DNA of 36,781 nt from a virus, in IMG/VR virus record IMGVR_UViG_3300020437_000023, positions 1 to 36,781 of that record; one strand, 5' to 3'. Shown piece by piece: positions 19,701 through 26,606 of the stretch (positions are counted from its first letter, which is position 1; each line of letters opens with the position of its first letter). A program made the position numbers and the translations under genes. Under the pieces are notes generated by a model. The model saw only the letters and a list, made by a program, of their open reading frames with translations. It did no database searches and was not told where the DNA came from.

Positions 19701-22700
19701 AGACGCGGTAAAAGACTATGTGATGGCTACCCCAAGAGCGAAGCGGGAACAAATGATGGATTTTGTCAGGGGCGGTATCAGTCACAATGAAGGTATGGAT
19801 GACATCATTCCATACTATCACGGCACACCTAATGGTTATGCCTTCAACAGAAATACAAACCCTAATGTCGTCTTGCGTCCAAGCACTATAGGCTTCTATG
19901 GACCAGGGACTTACTTAACCGACAGTCCTGTTGCGGCTTCTGGAACTTACGCGAAGAAGCCAACGCCAGAAAGTATGCGTCAGCAAATTATGGATACTGA
20001 TTTAACAGATGAGCAAAAAGAAGAGCTTATCTACGAAGCAATGGATTTGCATGAAATCAGAAAACAAATTTCTAAAGCAAGACGAAACTACTGGTTAGCT
20101 GAAAGTGTTGGCGACAAAGACGCGATCCAAAAGTATAAAGAAGATTTGGATGAGATGGTTGATGCAGAAGAAGCTATACAAGATGCGCTTGGAGAAGCAG
20201 GCATAAAAGCTGACCCTATGGTTATTCCAACCGTTGTTAACGTGCGCAACCCAATAGACTTTAGAGAGACCGCATCTTACACAACTGCTGACGACAATGC
20301 GGTTAGGGCAATCCTAGATTACCTTAATATGACAGACAGCCTTGAGCAAAATGCGTTAGGAAAATTTGCTTCTGCTTTTGAAGATGGTCCACTTAACGGT
20401 AAACAAATGTACCTATCTCTTATCGAGCTACTAAAAGGCTCTGGCAGAGGTGGTCGTAGGGCGCAATCTGAATTGAACGGAGTTCTCGAAGACGTTGGTT
20501 ATGACGGCATGTTGACAACGCATTACAATACTCAAGATGCGGCTGGTAACATTCCTAGAATGGCTAATGGAGAAACATATGAAGGTGTGCAAATACCCCA
20601 CACTGGCGTAGTCGTCTTCGATATTGGAAACGTCAAGCATATTGATGCGAATGAATTTGACACATCCGATCCTCGTTTATTCAAAAGAGAAGACATGGCT
20701 ATCCCTAAAGGTTTAAATGGGGAAGTCCTTAATATGATTACCGAGGGTGATATAGATGGTGTCGCAGACATACCTTCTGGCATGGTTGGGGACATTCTTG
20801 AGGTAAACCATGTAGATAGAAGTATTACATCCGCTATTATGTCTATCGGAAAGAAGAGACCGCTAGATGTAAGAGAAGAACAAGCTCTCAAAAAAGCTAC
20901 ACCTATGGGGCTATGGAGTTCTCAGTCTACAGCCATGAGAGATATTGGCGCTAAGTGGACTGGAGACTGGTTTGAAAACCATTTCCCTGATGTCCACCAA
21001 AGGTTTGCAAAAACATATATGCCACTGAAAAGATTGATGGAAGAGCTTCCTGACGCAAAAGGATATGTAGGATCATGGTTCGAGCGTGGCCCAAGAACGC
21101 TACTTTCACCATTGTTGCCTAGACAACTAAAAGCTAAACAACCAAAAAGTCATGCAAAGATTGTTGGAGCTTTAAGATTTGGTACTGGCTCTCGTCAATA
21201 CGCTGAACTAACCAATCAAGAGAAGAAAGTTTACCAAGCTGTGCGCGGTGCTTTCGATCAAGAGTGGGTTAAGATGAATGAGCTTGGGATATTCGTTGGT
21301 AAAAGAGAAAATTATCTACCTCAAATTTGGGATAAAGAAAAAATAGTTAGCAATGAACCCAAGTTTATAGCGGACATGATGGAGTATTATCAATTAGAAG
21401 GCACTAGCCTTGGCATTGTTAGAACCTCAGATGAGGCAAGAAAATTCGCGGACGAAATTTTTATACGCCTTACAGCCGACGATGCTGATGGACACTTTAT
21501 GCCACAAAAAGCTGGATCAAGAAATTCTGTATCAGACCACATAGATCATGGGCGTGTACTGGAGCTTGAAAAGTACCCACTTAGCATGGCAAAGCTACAA
21601 GATTTCCTAGAGGATGATCTTGACGCATTGCTTGTCAAGTATTTTGACGGGACATCAAGACGAGTAGCGCAGACAGAACAGTTTGGCGTAAACGCTCATG
21701 GTTTCTATGACTACATGTTTATAGCAGAAAAAGGTAGGCAAGCGATAGCAGACCTTCTCAGCAAAAACAAAACATTTAGAAAGAACTTCAGCGCACTGGG
21801 CGAAGAAGGACACATGGAAGATGTCACCTTGGACGATCTTGTTGTAATGCCTTTCGCTGGCAAACCCATGATGGCTACAAGGTTTGTATCCGCATTGGTC
21901 GCAGAGCAGTTGAAGAACGGATCAGCTGGTGTGGAGAAAATGCTAGACGATGTTGCTGTTACAGGATTTGGCGGCGTAGTTCCTCCAGCATACACAAGAC
22001 GAAAAGAAGCAATCGTCGCGGCACTGAGAGATTTTAATGGAGAAAAGGCTCAGTGGGATAATGGCACGTTTGACTTTATGGAAAATGCTCTTCGAGTTGC
22101 CCAGAAGAAACCTCAGGTTGGCGGTTTCTCAAACAAACTTAACAGAACGTCAAAGGTACTAAGAGGGATTAACTCTGTTACATTGCTTGGTTGGACAACA
22201 CTTACATCGTTGCCTGACACAGCCCTACCAATAATCCGATCTGGTTCAATAAAAGATTGGGCAAAAGGTATCTATAAATATAAGAATGATCCAGAGTTTG
22301 CCCGCATGATACAGAATGTCGGTGTGGCTATAGAGAATATTGTCCACGAAAGACAACTTCATATGTATGGCGCAATAGATGGCAAGATGACTAACGCCTT
22401 CTTTAACGCAACAATGCTTACACCTTGGACCGATCTTAACAGAAAGATTGCCGCCGCTACTGCATACGAAAGTTTCAAGTCGATGCAAGCAAAAGCCGCT
22501 AAGTCATATCGAAAAGATTTAGGCAACCTGGCAAACCAAACAACGGAATACAAGACGGCACACAGATATTTAATGAAGGTTGGTCTTGGAGACTTTCTCC
22601 CAACGGGTTCTCGTCGTGGCGAAAACATTAGCAATCCTCGCTTGCTAGAAGATGATCCACAAGTAAGAACAGCGGTGATAAGATTTGCAAATCAATCCGT

Positions 22701-23433
22701 ATTCCAGCCTAACGTAGATGATATGCCGTTGGCGTGGCAAACTCCATTCGGGGCTATTGTAACTCAGCTTAAATCGTTTCCTCTTATGATGCACAGATTG
22801 TTTATGCACACAGTTAACGAAGCATTTGGCGTAACAAAGGCAGATGGCACAGCGGGTAAACTCACACTTAACTTTAATAAAGCAAACAAAAACTTTGCAC
22901 CCCTCGCTTATCTACTAACACTTGGACCTCTTGCTGGTGCGGGAGCTTTGGGTGTCAAAGACGTTATCCAAATGAGAGGTGGCGAAGAAGAAAAAGAAAT
23001 GGCGTTCAGAAAAAGATCAGCCGCGAAGTTTCTTGGCTTCAAAGAAGAACAACATGGAGACATTGATAAGTTTCTCGGTTGGTACTTAGAGGGCATGATG
23101 GCGATGGGCGGTCTGGGCATCTTAGCTGACCTCTTCCACACTACGTCACAGCAAATAGATAACGCCGCCTATGGTCGTGAGCGTATAATGAGTACGCTTC
23201 TAGGTCCATCATACGGTCTTGCAACTACGGGTATAAACATTACCGCAGGCATAACTGATGCTGTGTTTGACAGAACAAAATCAAACGCAAAAGAACGCAC
23301 AGCGGTAAGAGATGCGGTAGCAAGAATACCAGTCCTCGGAGGAAATAGAGCCTTTAGAGAAGGAACGGTAACTGCAATCGCTGGAGAACCAACGGGCAGA
23401 AAAGGGAAAAGAAAAATACCTGATTGGTATTAA
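13741..23433 (+). CDS. Giant polyvalent-type internal virion protein: two metallopeptidase-like segments and an ART-like segment
   Basis: The 3230-residue protein takes up about a quarter of the window. From N- to C-terminus: membrane-active Gly/Ala-rich helices (about 121-165 and 211-231); an acidic Gly/Pro linker (434-495); HEVAH at 1207-1211 with a downstream SSPQELFAN Glu at 1278. Next come a Lys-rich linker (about 1551-1605) and HEIGH at 1830-1834 with EEWFAES at 1887-1893. An ADP-ribosyltransferase-like segment follows: YYHGT at 2025-2029, GPGTYLTD at 2054-2061, and a later VVVFDIGNVK strand. A long helical region and hydrophobic stretches near 3052-3071 and 3118-3132 complete it. This matches the polyvalent-protein theme (MPTase-PolyVal, ART-PolyVal, LPD domains) of phage proteins carried into host cells. 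Its place after the ejected-type proteins supports packaging. Enzyme activity is inferred. Confidence 0.75.
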   Translation: MADRDLGIKYNPGQADDPFTADNDYTTDLRGKNPLYDPRVIADLRAHYNELGHNVQGMTDEEIVDEFYSDKTWGSLNTMGGAKRLYESTQLSDEGKHRLMRLNKVYERAPQFWEEGGRGWLSALSSGAGAILLDPINLIPFGKAFQAGAGAYKAGKTGWQAARAGAGRGAIYEGAIGGAHEGIMATMEENERKNLGYQREVDLGNIASRTALGTAFGMGTGTVLGGIAGRTGYDSRVGEIFGTTGAQQAEAGRFAGMTDDEIARMTHKEGEELVKKYKSGELVEGSARSADQALDADGTDPTAPTEPELSPDEIKMVDEKSQIEAAIAEYETAETNLRRDNVDGSLDAQIQEAREQIAALQTLSNFGQRVELKKKQIDDLATNVPKESAEFQKRVAEYNEAYSNYRYAISSIGKPEFNDVMKDIVRGLDLEPPKVDAEGPEVPKAPGGETEVGVEKGTGGQEDPKVGTGTPELGEAKGGGEGSPTLEGGIDNPPEVQVDIPYLNTKQVQKVQKEILEPYGITEAELKVILDDPANGVVSRSGGSVNSGKITNQTIKEIKEHLDGKKKPVVEDAPEIDATPPKEPEPSAVSAELRGYALAQGIDPNKLKPAGKRTVVSKTQIDKEAAKATAEDDYARKAYEELARISDMFGDGEVDVNVAEAAIRAIANDDSITTPADDLIALRRHLDSLPDEFVEESVPPTELTQTQKKKIRARKSTLKKQFPGLTDDAAETMARSQVLSQGPETPIRGTGEAIGEAAKFTTAGLSNNGRIQGLLRRGTRIGKGSDYTVTGKSPRRNEFGFEAALIRARSGNGPDVVEYETMGKEKILTRSGPIEVPKGTVAYADAVSGRAFDTLEFALEFRDGGKPSPTRLGEYNSTAPADQPTKTPIDLAGILEKHKDNPAELIKILEAAVRKTEPTSETPDTKTIATIPPQKGDHIAVVRSMDDPNDVRMLNPNTQEGQDISVVIGKSGPKSDPSRWEVRYAPRDRYTNRPKDRARLFDSLPPEPNQGATSKGNPIRGFRYEAGLATGMGEPVSMSDMGKIKLTEEMLTPALQNATIYAYGSRAPTLDTNTTASDIFSITKAIETQRWQRKVESNAKTAMHLENLYGVLHRMAPEGFIADSTTRAQSIEELKAVFSKRSQPELDDALDFLNSLGGDRGIGPSFKSNRSGNYHNTEITRGSGVRSHINLDHKEGLTINPQNTFYHEVAHWAYDNILTPSDKIDFWKAMNKYYDEGGNLDKDAIQNKLASYGGMEYEHEILGTQKFGGGNSMSSPQELFANQFDIWVTRKRHFAGTDTFWQKINRYVKAIIQRYAKDAEIDPDLEKLFSKILPDTERPKFKLGADAKPTTDYTKHINKRWTELSLIREDLEDALHRDSASGIVQATRDLVGFMLSVAPRYSKKKLAEMSAAGLPVSRTFGPFDGRRGMRRTIHDRIDDLTEILSGKNTDWDGITGKTDETAGYYDDGLSLGADEQDVADLIRDFWENGYNGKYKPSRGISPGAEKKMENTSLSKTMDNMKNALEAHYNAKELGKMPGDRPATEPKTTPRGKANSAVRKKKKLDARSKKAVDNEAKNIAKTPPSKRKKTNKPKVTDSNAPDIKEKNPDELRKLYVEHRGTEFGDQIAIELLRKEKAIPPPKTVKVTREIMSLGKADLEQRYLDALELNNSKDIDMILSELRRRHANKGLKKGDPGKITATFIQKSGLLRTEINDNRGISTHDGVPSYARASVRELLGTITHRDPEIEYTARTMTYRMLNMMGKTQQQAIGRMNIFSSEDLARLAGEQPGATDTPLFADLRGPHFKKLRSDMRRLSVGLTKGETSPYDIIHEIGHMLVRANVMPDEEMTAIRELYMKADDPVKKRVQSKYGAKYVNRDDQTQDALLAEEWFAESLTEYMAERVARGDIINSVVTGDVSKIRLRNTFERALDRMVEYMAYTVNGLIGRNDIKQQFRRLALYGDMFEADDKFPLKNMVRSGPAIHPSLASDAVKDYVMATPRAKREQMMDFVRGGISHNEGMDDIIPYYHGTPNGYAFNRNTNPNVVLRPSTIGFYGPGTYLTDSPVAASGTYAKKPTPESMRQQIMDTDLTDEQKEELIYEAMDLHEIRKQISKARRNYWLAESVGDKDAIQKYKEDLDEMVDAEEAIQDALGEAGIKADPMVIPTVVNVRNPIDFRETASYTTADDNAVRAILDYLNMTDSLEQNALGKFASAFEDGPLNGKQMYLSLIELLKGSGRGGRRAQSELNGVLEDVGYDGMLTTHYNTQDAAGNIPRMANGETYEGVQIPHTGVVVFDIGNVKHIDANEFDTSDPRLFKREDMAIPKGLNGEVLNMITEGDIDGVADIPSGMVGDILEVNHVDRSITSAIMSIGKKRPLDVREEQALKKATPMGLWSSQSTAMRDIGAKWTGDWFENHFPDVHQRFAKTYMPLKRLMEELPDAKGYVGSWFERGPRTLLSPLLPRQLKAKQPKSHAKIVGALRFGTGSRQYAELTNQEKKVYQAVRGAFDQEWVKMNELGIFVGKRENYLPQIWDKEKIVSNEPKFIADMMEYYQLEGTSLGIVRTSDEARKFADEIFIRLTADDADGHFMPQKAGSRNSVSDHIDHGRVLELEKYPLSMAKLQDFLEDDLDALLVKYFDGTSRRVAQTEQFGVNAHGFYDYMFIAEKGRQAIADLLSKNKTFRKNFSALGEEGHMEDVTLDDLVVMPFAGKPMMATRFVSALVAEQLKNGSAGVEKMLDDVAVTGFGGVVPPAYTRRKEAIVAALRDFNGEKAQWDNGTFDFMENALRVAQKKPQVGGFSNKLNRTSKVLRGINSVTLLGWTTLTSLPDTALPIIRSGSIKDWAKGIYKYKNDPEFARMIQNVGVAIENIVHERQLHMYGAIDGKMTNAFFNATMLTPWTDLNRKIAAATAYESFKSMQAKAAKSYRKDLGNLANQTTEYKTAHRYLMKVGLGDFLPTGSRRGENISNPRLLEDDPQVRTAVIRFANQSVFQPNVDDMPLAWQTPFGAIVTQLKSFPLMMHRLFMHTVNEAFGVTKADGTAGKLTLNFNKANKNFAPLAYLLTLGPLAGAGALGVKDVIQMRGGEEEKEMAFRKRSAAKFLGFKEEQHGDIDKFLGWYLEGMMAMGGLGILADLFHTTSQQIDNAAYGRERIMSTLLGPSYGLATTGINITAGITDAVFDRTKSNAKERTAVRDAVARIPVLGGNRAFREGTVTAIAGEPTGRKGKRKIPDWY

Positions 23434-23447
23434 TTAAGGAGCTAACT

Positions 23448-23708
23448 ATGGCAAAAAAGAAAGCAAGTAAAAAAAGTATGCCTTGCAACAAACCTAAGCG
23501 CCAAACATCTGGCGGTAAAAAGTTTGTTGTGAAAGCATGTCAAGGCGGGAAGGAAAAGATAATTCGATTTGGGGACGCTAATATGTCCATCAAGAAAGAT
23601 CAGCCAGCCCGTAAAAAATCTTATTGCGCTAGGTCTGGCGGAATAAAAGGTAAGAACAACAAGCTATCAGCAAATTACTGGTCGCGTAGAGCATGGGGGT
23701 GCAGATGA
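23448..23708 (+). CDS. Small basic Cys-containing conserved marine-phage protein
   Basis: The 86-residue protein is highly basic (MAKKKASKKSMPCNKPKRQ). It has a conserved-looking core, VVKACQGGKEKIIRFGDANM, and a C-terminal NNKLSANYWSRRAWGC. Three further Cys residues follow the first one. I recognise this pattern from many marine phages, with no known function to me. The ATG at 23448 follows AAGGAG (23436-23441) by 6 nt; the upstream GTG at 23424 lies inside the giant gene and lacks such a site. Its end overlaps the next gene by ATGA. It is probably a small virion or nucleic-acid-binding protein (inference). Confidence 0.75.
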   Translation: MAKKKASKKSMPCNKPKRQTSGGKKFVVKACQGGKEKIIRFGDANMSIKKDQPARKKSYCARSGGIKGKNNKLSANYWSRRAWGCR

Positions 23709-23854
23709 GTTTATACCGAAACATTAACAAGCGAAAGAAAGCTGGAACATCCAGAAGTAAATCGAAGTCAACAATATCACCTAAAGCATATGCTGATATG
23801 AAAGCAGGCTTTCCTAACAGCAAGAAGAATAAAGCTAAACGAAAGAGGACTTAA
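23705..23854 (+). CDS. 49-residue basic conserved phage miniprotein
   Basis: This is a very small Lys/Arg/Ser-rich protein (MSLYRNINKRKKAGTSRSKS, then ISPKAYADMKAGFPNSKKNK and a basic tail). It overlaps the previous stop as ATGA (23705-23708). I recall almost the same layout (LYxNIxxRKKAG, then SPKAYAxMKxGF) in other marine phages, usually beside the 86-residue type protein. The paired conservation supports a real gene. The function is unknown. Confidence 0.7.
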   Translation: MSLYRNINKRKKAGTSRSKSKSTISPKAYADMKAGFPNSKKNKAKRKRT

Positions 23855-23857
23855 CCT

Positions 23858-24247
23858 ATGGCAGTAACATCACTCCTTGGATCATTGATAGAACCCGTTA
23901 GCGGATTGCTCGGCAAGGTTATCGAGGACAAGGATCAAGCAAATAAATTAGCCCACGAAATAGCAACGATGACGGACCGACATCATCAGGAGCTAATGAA
24001 ACTTCAGTTGGAAATAAACAGAGAGGAAGCAAAAGGTAATTGGTTCCAGTCGTCTTGGAGGCCAGCTACCGCCTGGGTATGCGTCCTGGGCTTCACAGTA
24101 AATTTTTTAATATCACCACTCGCCGCACCGTTCGGCTTCGTAATCCCGCAGGCTGACATGTCAATCATGATGCCCGTCTTGCTGGGTATGCTTGGTCTTG
24201 CTGGGGCCAGAAGTTTTGAGCGTGTGAAGGGTGTGGGGAAAAGATAG
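23858..24247 (+). CDS. 3TM holin, GTA_holin_3TM-like
   Basis: The 129-residue protein fits the GTA_holin_3TM pattern. It has an N-terminal partly hydrophobic region, a charged helical middle (HEIATMTDRHHQELMKLQ, 33-50), the signature SSWRPATAW (65-73), and membrane helices at about 70-90 and 101-117. A short basic tail ends it. Such proteins permeabilise the inner membrane to release an endolysin or gene-transfer particles. The M15 endolysin starts 12 nt downstream, giving a normal lysis pair. The SD is moderate (AGAGG, about 9 nt before the ATG). Confidence 0.85.
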   Translation: MAVTSLLGSLIEPVSGLLGKVIEDKDQANKLAHEIATMTDRHHQELMKLQLEINREEAKGNWFQSSWRPATAWVCVLGFTVNFLISPLAAPFGFVIPQADMSIMMPVLLGMLGLAGARSFERVKGVGKR

Positions 24248-24258
24248 AAAGGTAAAGT

Positions 24259-24714
24259 ATGGCATACACATTCTCAAAAAAATCTATGAAGAAATTAGAA
24301 GGTGTTAATGAAGATTTAGTTGGCCTTGCGGAGATGGCTATATCTGTCTCCGACATTGACTTCGGAATTTCTGAAGGGCTTCGTTCGCAAGAACGTCAGC
24401 AAATTTTGTACGACACAAAAAGATCACAGACACTAGAATCAAAACATATAGTGGGTAGAGCTATAGATGTGTTTGCTTTTGTAAATGGGGAGGTCTGTTG
24501 GGAGCTTGCGGTCTACGACGACATAGCTGACGCATTTGCTATGGCATCAAGGGCGCATGGAGTTCCATTGAAGTGGGGATGTGCATGGACTGTTTCCGAT
24601 ATAGGCACATGGAACGGGACGATGGAAGATGCAATGAACAGCTATATTGATATTAGGAGATCGCAAGGAAGGAGACCCTTCCTCGATGGCCCTCATTTTG
24701 AACTATCGGATTAA
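24259..24714 (+). CDS. Endolysin, M15-family peptidase (L-alanyl-D-glutamate type)
   Basis: The 151-residue protein has the M15/VanY zinc-peptidase pattern: EGLRSQERQQILYD (39-52), SKHIVGRAID with zinc ligands His63 and Asp70, and DGPHFEL with ligand His146. It would cut peptidoglycan stem peptides, as the T5 and A500 endolysins do. There is no signal peptide or cell-wall-binding domain, so access depends on the holin just upstream. Compact single-domain size fits Gram-negative phage endolysins. The stop and next start form TAATG (24712-24716). Confidence 0.87.
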   Translation: MAYTFSKKSMKKLEGVNEDLVGLAEMAISVSDIDFGISEGLRSQERQQILYDTKRSQTLESKHIVGRAIDVFAFVNGEVCWELAVYDDIADAFAMASRAHGVPLKWGCAWTVSDIGTWNGTMEDAMNSYIDIRRSQGRRPFLDGPHFELSD

Positions 24715-24908
24715 TGCAAGATTTATTTAGACACTTGCGCATACATGTTGGCGGGAAAAGAAGAGTGGAAAACAAAACAAAGAGTGCAAGACGGTGTAAG
24801 AGGTGCGGTTCTGATAAGGAACCTGTAGAAGTACACGGTCATACGCAATGTGCAGATTGTAAGTGTGTTCAAGAAGATTGTTGTCAAGGAGAGTGTGCAA
24901 CAGAATAA
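24714..24908 (+). CDS. Cys-rich zinc-ribbon-like small protein
   Basis: The 64-residue protein has a basic N-terminus and then eight Cys in about 30 residues: CKRCG, a HGHTQCADCKC segment, then EDCCQGEC. The CxxC/CxxC spacing suggests a zinc ribbon, with four extra Cys that could bind a second metal or form disulfides. It is coupled to the endolysin gene by TAATG. The function is unknown; whether it belongs to lysis or is a late accessory cannot be told from sequence alone. Confidence 0.65.
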   Translation: MQDLFRHLRIHVGGKRRVENKTKSARRCKRCGSDKEPVEVHGHTQCADCKCVQEDCCQGECATE

Positions 24909-24918
24909 GGAGAGTAAA

Positions 24919-25128
24919 TTGTTTATACCCGTCATTTTATTCTGCATGACGGTTCATGTTTCGTCTTGTACCTTAGTCGCTAAACCAGGTGAATACCATG
25001 ACAACTTAGATGCTTGTATGGAAGAGGCTGTATTGGTGGCTAAAAATATGCAGAACTCAGAACAATACAGAATAGCATTTGCAATGCCGTACTGCGTCCA
25101 TGCAAAAAACGCTCGAACTTCTATTTAG
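24919..25128 (+). CDS. Small secreted or lipoprotein-like protein downstream of lysis genes
   Basis: The TTG at 24919 is chosen because AAGGAG (24907-24912) sits 6 nt upstream, giving 69 residues. A longer ATG form from 24850 would overlap the Cys-rich gene and bury the hydrophobic segment. The N-terminus is a short hydrophobic stretch (FIPVILFCMTV) followed by VSSC, which fits a lipobox, then NLDACMEEA and, 25 residues later, a second Cys in MPYC. The mature part could be a small periplasmic or outer-membrane peptide. A spanin-like role is conceivable by position, but it is short and lacks the Pro-rich pattern of o-spanins. It ends in an 8-nt convergent overlap with the next gene. Confidence 0.55.
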   Translation: MFIPVILFCMTVHVSSCTLVAKPGEYHDNLDACMEEAVLVAKNMQNSEQYRIAFAMPYCVHAKNARTSI

Positions 25129-25411
25129 TTTTGCTTAGTTCAGCACCGATAGCAGAATAACCGCACTTGTCTACCCAGCTATCCTCATGGTCAATCGTGT
25201 GGCAAAGACGACAAGTTTTTACCCAGTCCATCATAAGTGTTACGTGAGCTTTTGTAATTCTTCCCTCATTTTCAATAGCGGCTTTTGCTATAACGTCAAA
25301 ACCTACAGCTATTCTTTCATGGTTTTTATCAGCGGGTCCATAATCTTTTGCTCTAGGTCCATTGATAGTTTTGTTAGATTTGTTGAGAACTTTAGTTCTA
25401 ATCTTCGTCAA
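25121..25411 (-). CDS. DUF6378-like phage protein
   Basis: The 96-residue protein carries the pattern I know as DUF6378: an NGPRAKDYGPADKNHERIA segment, a helix with THVTLMMDWVK-like spacing, and a C-terminal DSWVDKCGYSAIGAEL. It is common in phage early regions; the function is unknown. The TTG at 25411 is chosen because GGGAGG (25420-25425) lies 8 nt upstream, and because the longer ATG form from 25450 would overlap the previous gene by 53 nt and add unconserved sequence. The overlap with the previous gene is then 14 nt. Last gene of the leftward operon. Confidence 0.7.
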   Translation of the reverse strand: MTKIRTKVLNKSNKTINGPRAKDYGPADKNHERIAVGFDVIAKAAIENEGRITKAHVTLMMDWVKTCRLCHTIDHEDSWVDKCGYSAIGAELSKTK

Positions 25412-25736
25412 CGATAATTCCTCCCAACAGTAGTCTCGTTTCAAGCTCAACCCTTTTAATCTGGATTTCGCAATCTCTTACCTTGAAGTTTGTTTCGGTA
25501 ATCTTTTCTCTCAGTCTTTTTCTTTTGTCTTTTGCTTTTGTGATTTCATCATGAAGTTTTTTATCTCTGTCGCCAGTCGGTGCATTAATAATTAAATCCT
25601 CGATGCGCTCAGATATTGATGCTATCTCGTCTTGTGATTGTTCTTTTTCCTTGAGGAGCTTCGCTCTGATCCCAGCGTAATCCTCATAAGTGTGCATCAA
25701 AACACTAGCCTCTTTGGCTAATCTTTCGTCTGTCAT
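25398..25736 (-). CDS. Coiled-coil hypothetical protein in recombination operon
   Basis: This 112-residue, almost entirely helical protein has heptad-like Leu/Ile spacing through residues 20-105. It has no signal peptide, membrane segment or catalytic motif. It starts directly after the nuclease stop (TAA then ATG) with GGAGG 5 nt upstream, so the two are tightly linked. It may be a partner or assembly helper of the nuclease, by analogy with small partners in recombination operons. That is inference; no family is recognised. Confidence 0.6.
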   Translation of the reverse strand: MTDERLAKEASVLMHTYEDYAGIRAKLLKEKEQSQDEIASISERIEDLIINAPTGDRDKKLHDEITKAKDKRKRLREKITETNFKVRDCEIQIKRVELETRLLLGGIIVDED

Positions 25737-26552
25737 TTACGCCTCCTTACTAAGTGGTTGGTAGAGGCTATAATCTCCGCAAGTTTCTATGGCTAGCTTG
25801 TCGTGTCGGATGCAATGCCAATCTCCGCTACTTGTTGCTCTGGAGTGTTCACAAGTTTTACACATTTTTGCTACTTCTTTATTTTCCCAACACACACCAC
25901 GCTTGAAACAGCCCTTGCATCTCCAATCGGTAGCATCTTTACTTATTTTTTTTGCCTCATTATTTATTACTTTGCCTACTCTTTCTTGGATGTAGGCGTA
26001 TTCAAATTCATCAAACTCGATTATCTGTGCGTGGTACTCTGAATTATTTTTGTTCACTGCTATAAAGAAAGATGTTGGTATATCAGATAGGCCCATCATC
26101 ATTTGGCACTGTGCATAATATTGTGGGTGGCTCACCTTGACACCATTCTTTTTAAACTTGGAAAAGCTAGCATCGTTCATGGTTTTGATTTCCAAAACTC
26201 TTAGCTCTTCGTCGCCTATATCTATATGCCCATCCATGTGGCACACAACATGACCGCCCAATGCCTCATATGTATGTTGGTTTCCAGTAAGACCATCAAC
26301 TTCCCACACTTGCATCTGTGCTTTTTTCTTTAAATCTTTAACAACCTCGTCTTCTAGTATATGTCCTAGTCCGAATATTCTTAATAGTCTTGGGTCAGGG
26401 GGAGTGTTAGGGAAACCTCTGAGGTTAAACGCAAGCATCGCGTCACACTGGTTGCCTATTATTGATGCTCCGATATAGCTTCTGGCTTTTTCTTTATGGT
26501 CTTTTTCGTAGCCGTCATCTATTTTTTTTATAATATCTTCTGCTGAAGTCAA
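25737..26552 (-). CDS. PD-(D/E)XK (Cas4/RecB-like) exonuclease with C-terminal Cys clusters
   Basis: The 271-residue protein shows the PD-(D/E)XK order: GHILE (His64), GHID (Asp111), LEIKT (Glu121, Lys123) and QYYAQCQ (145-151). Cys36 together with CKGCFKRGVC (212-221) fits the Fe-S-binding set of Cas4/AddB nucleases. A second Cys group (231, 234, 247, 258) may hold zinc or more Fe-S. It probably degrades or resects DNA ends for the neighbouring SSB-like and Sak4-like proteins. The TTG at 26552 is used because AAGGA (26560-26564) is 7 nt upstream; an upstream TTG at 26582 lies inside the terminator hairpin. Gene order supports recombination, and exonuclease activity is inferred. Confidence 0.78.
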   Translation of the reverse strand: MTSAEDIIKKIDDGYEKDHKEKARSYIGASIIGNQCDAMLAFNLRGFPNTPPDPRLLRIFGLGHILEDEVVKDLKKKAQMQVWEVDGLTGNQHTYEALGGHVVCHMDGHIDIGDEELRVLEIKTMNDASFSKFKKNGVKVSHPQYYAQCQMMMGLSDIPTSFFIAVNKNNSEYHAQIIEFDEFEYAYIQERVGKVINNEAKKISKDATDWRCKGCFKRGVCWENKEVAKMCKTCEHSRATSSGDWHCIRHDKLAIETCGDYSLYQPLSKEA

Positions 26553-26564
26553 GGTTACATCCTT

Positions 26565-26596
26565 AAATAAAAATGGGGACAACTTTAGTTGCCCCC
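26565..26596 (-). terminator. Terminator inside the recombination operon
   Basis: On the - strand a 9-bp stem (GGGGGCAAC, loop TAAA, GTTGTCCCC, one G-U pair) runs directly into ATTTTTATTT. It lies between the SSB-like gene stop and the nuclease start and would lower nuclease expression. On the + strand the same pairing has an A-C mismatch, so it acts better leftward. Confidence 0.75.
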
Positions 26597-26606
26597 ACTA
26601 TATTAT

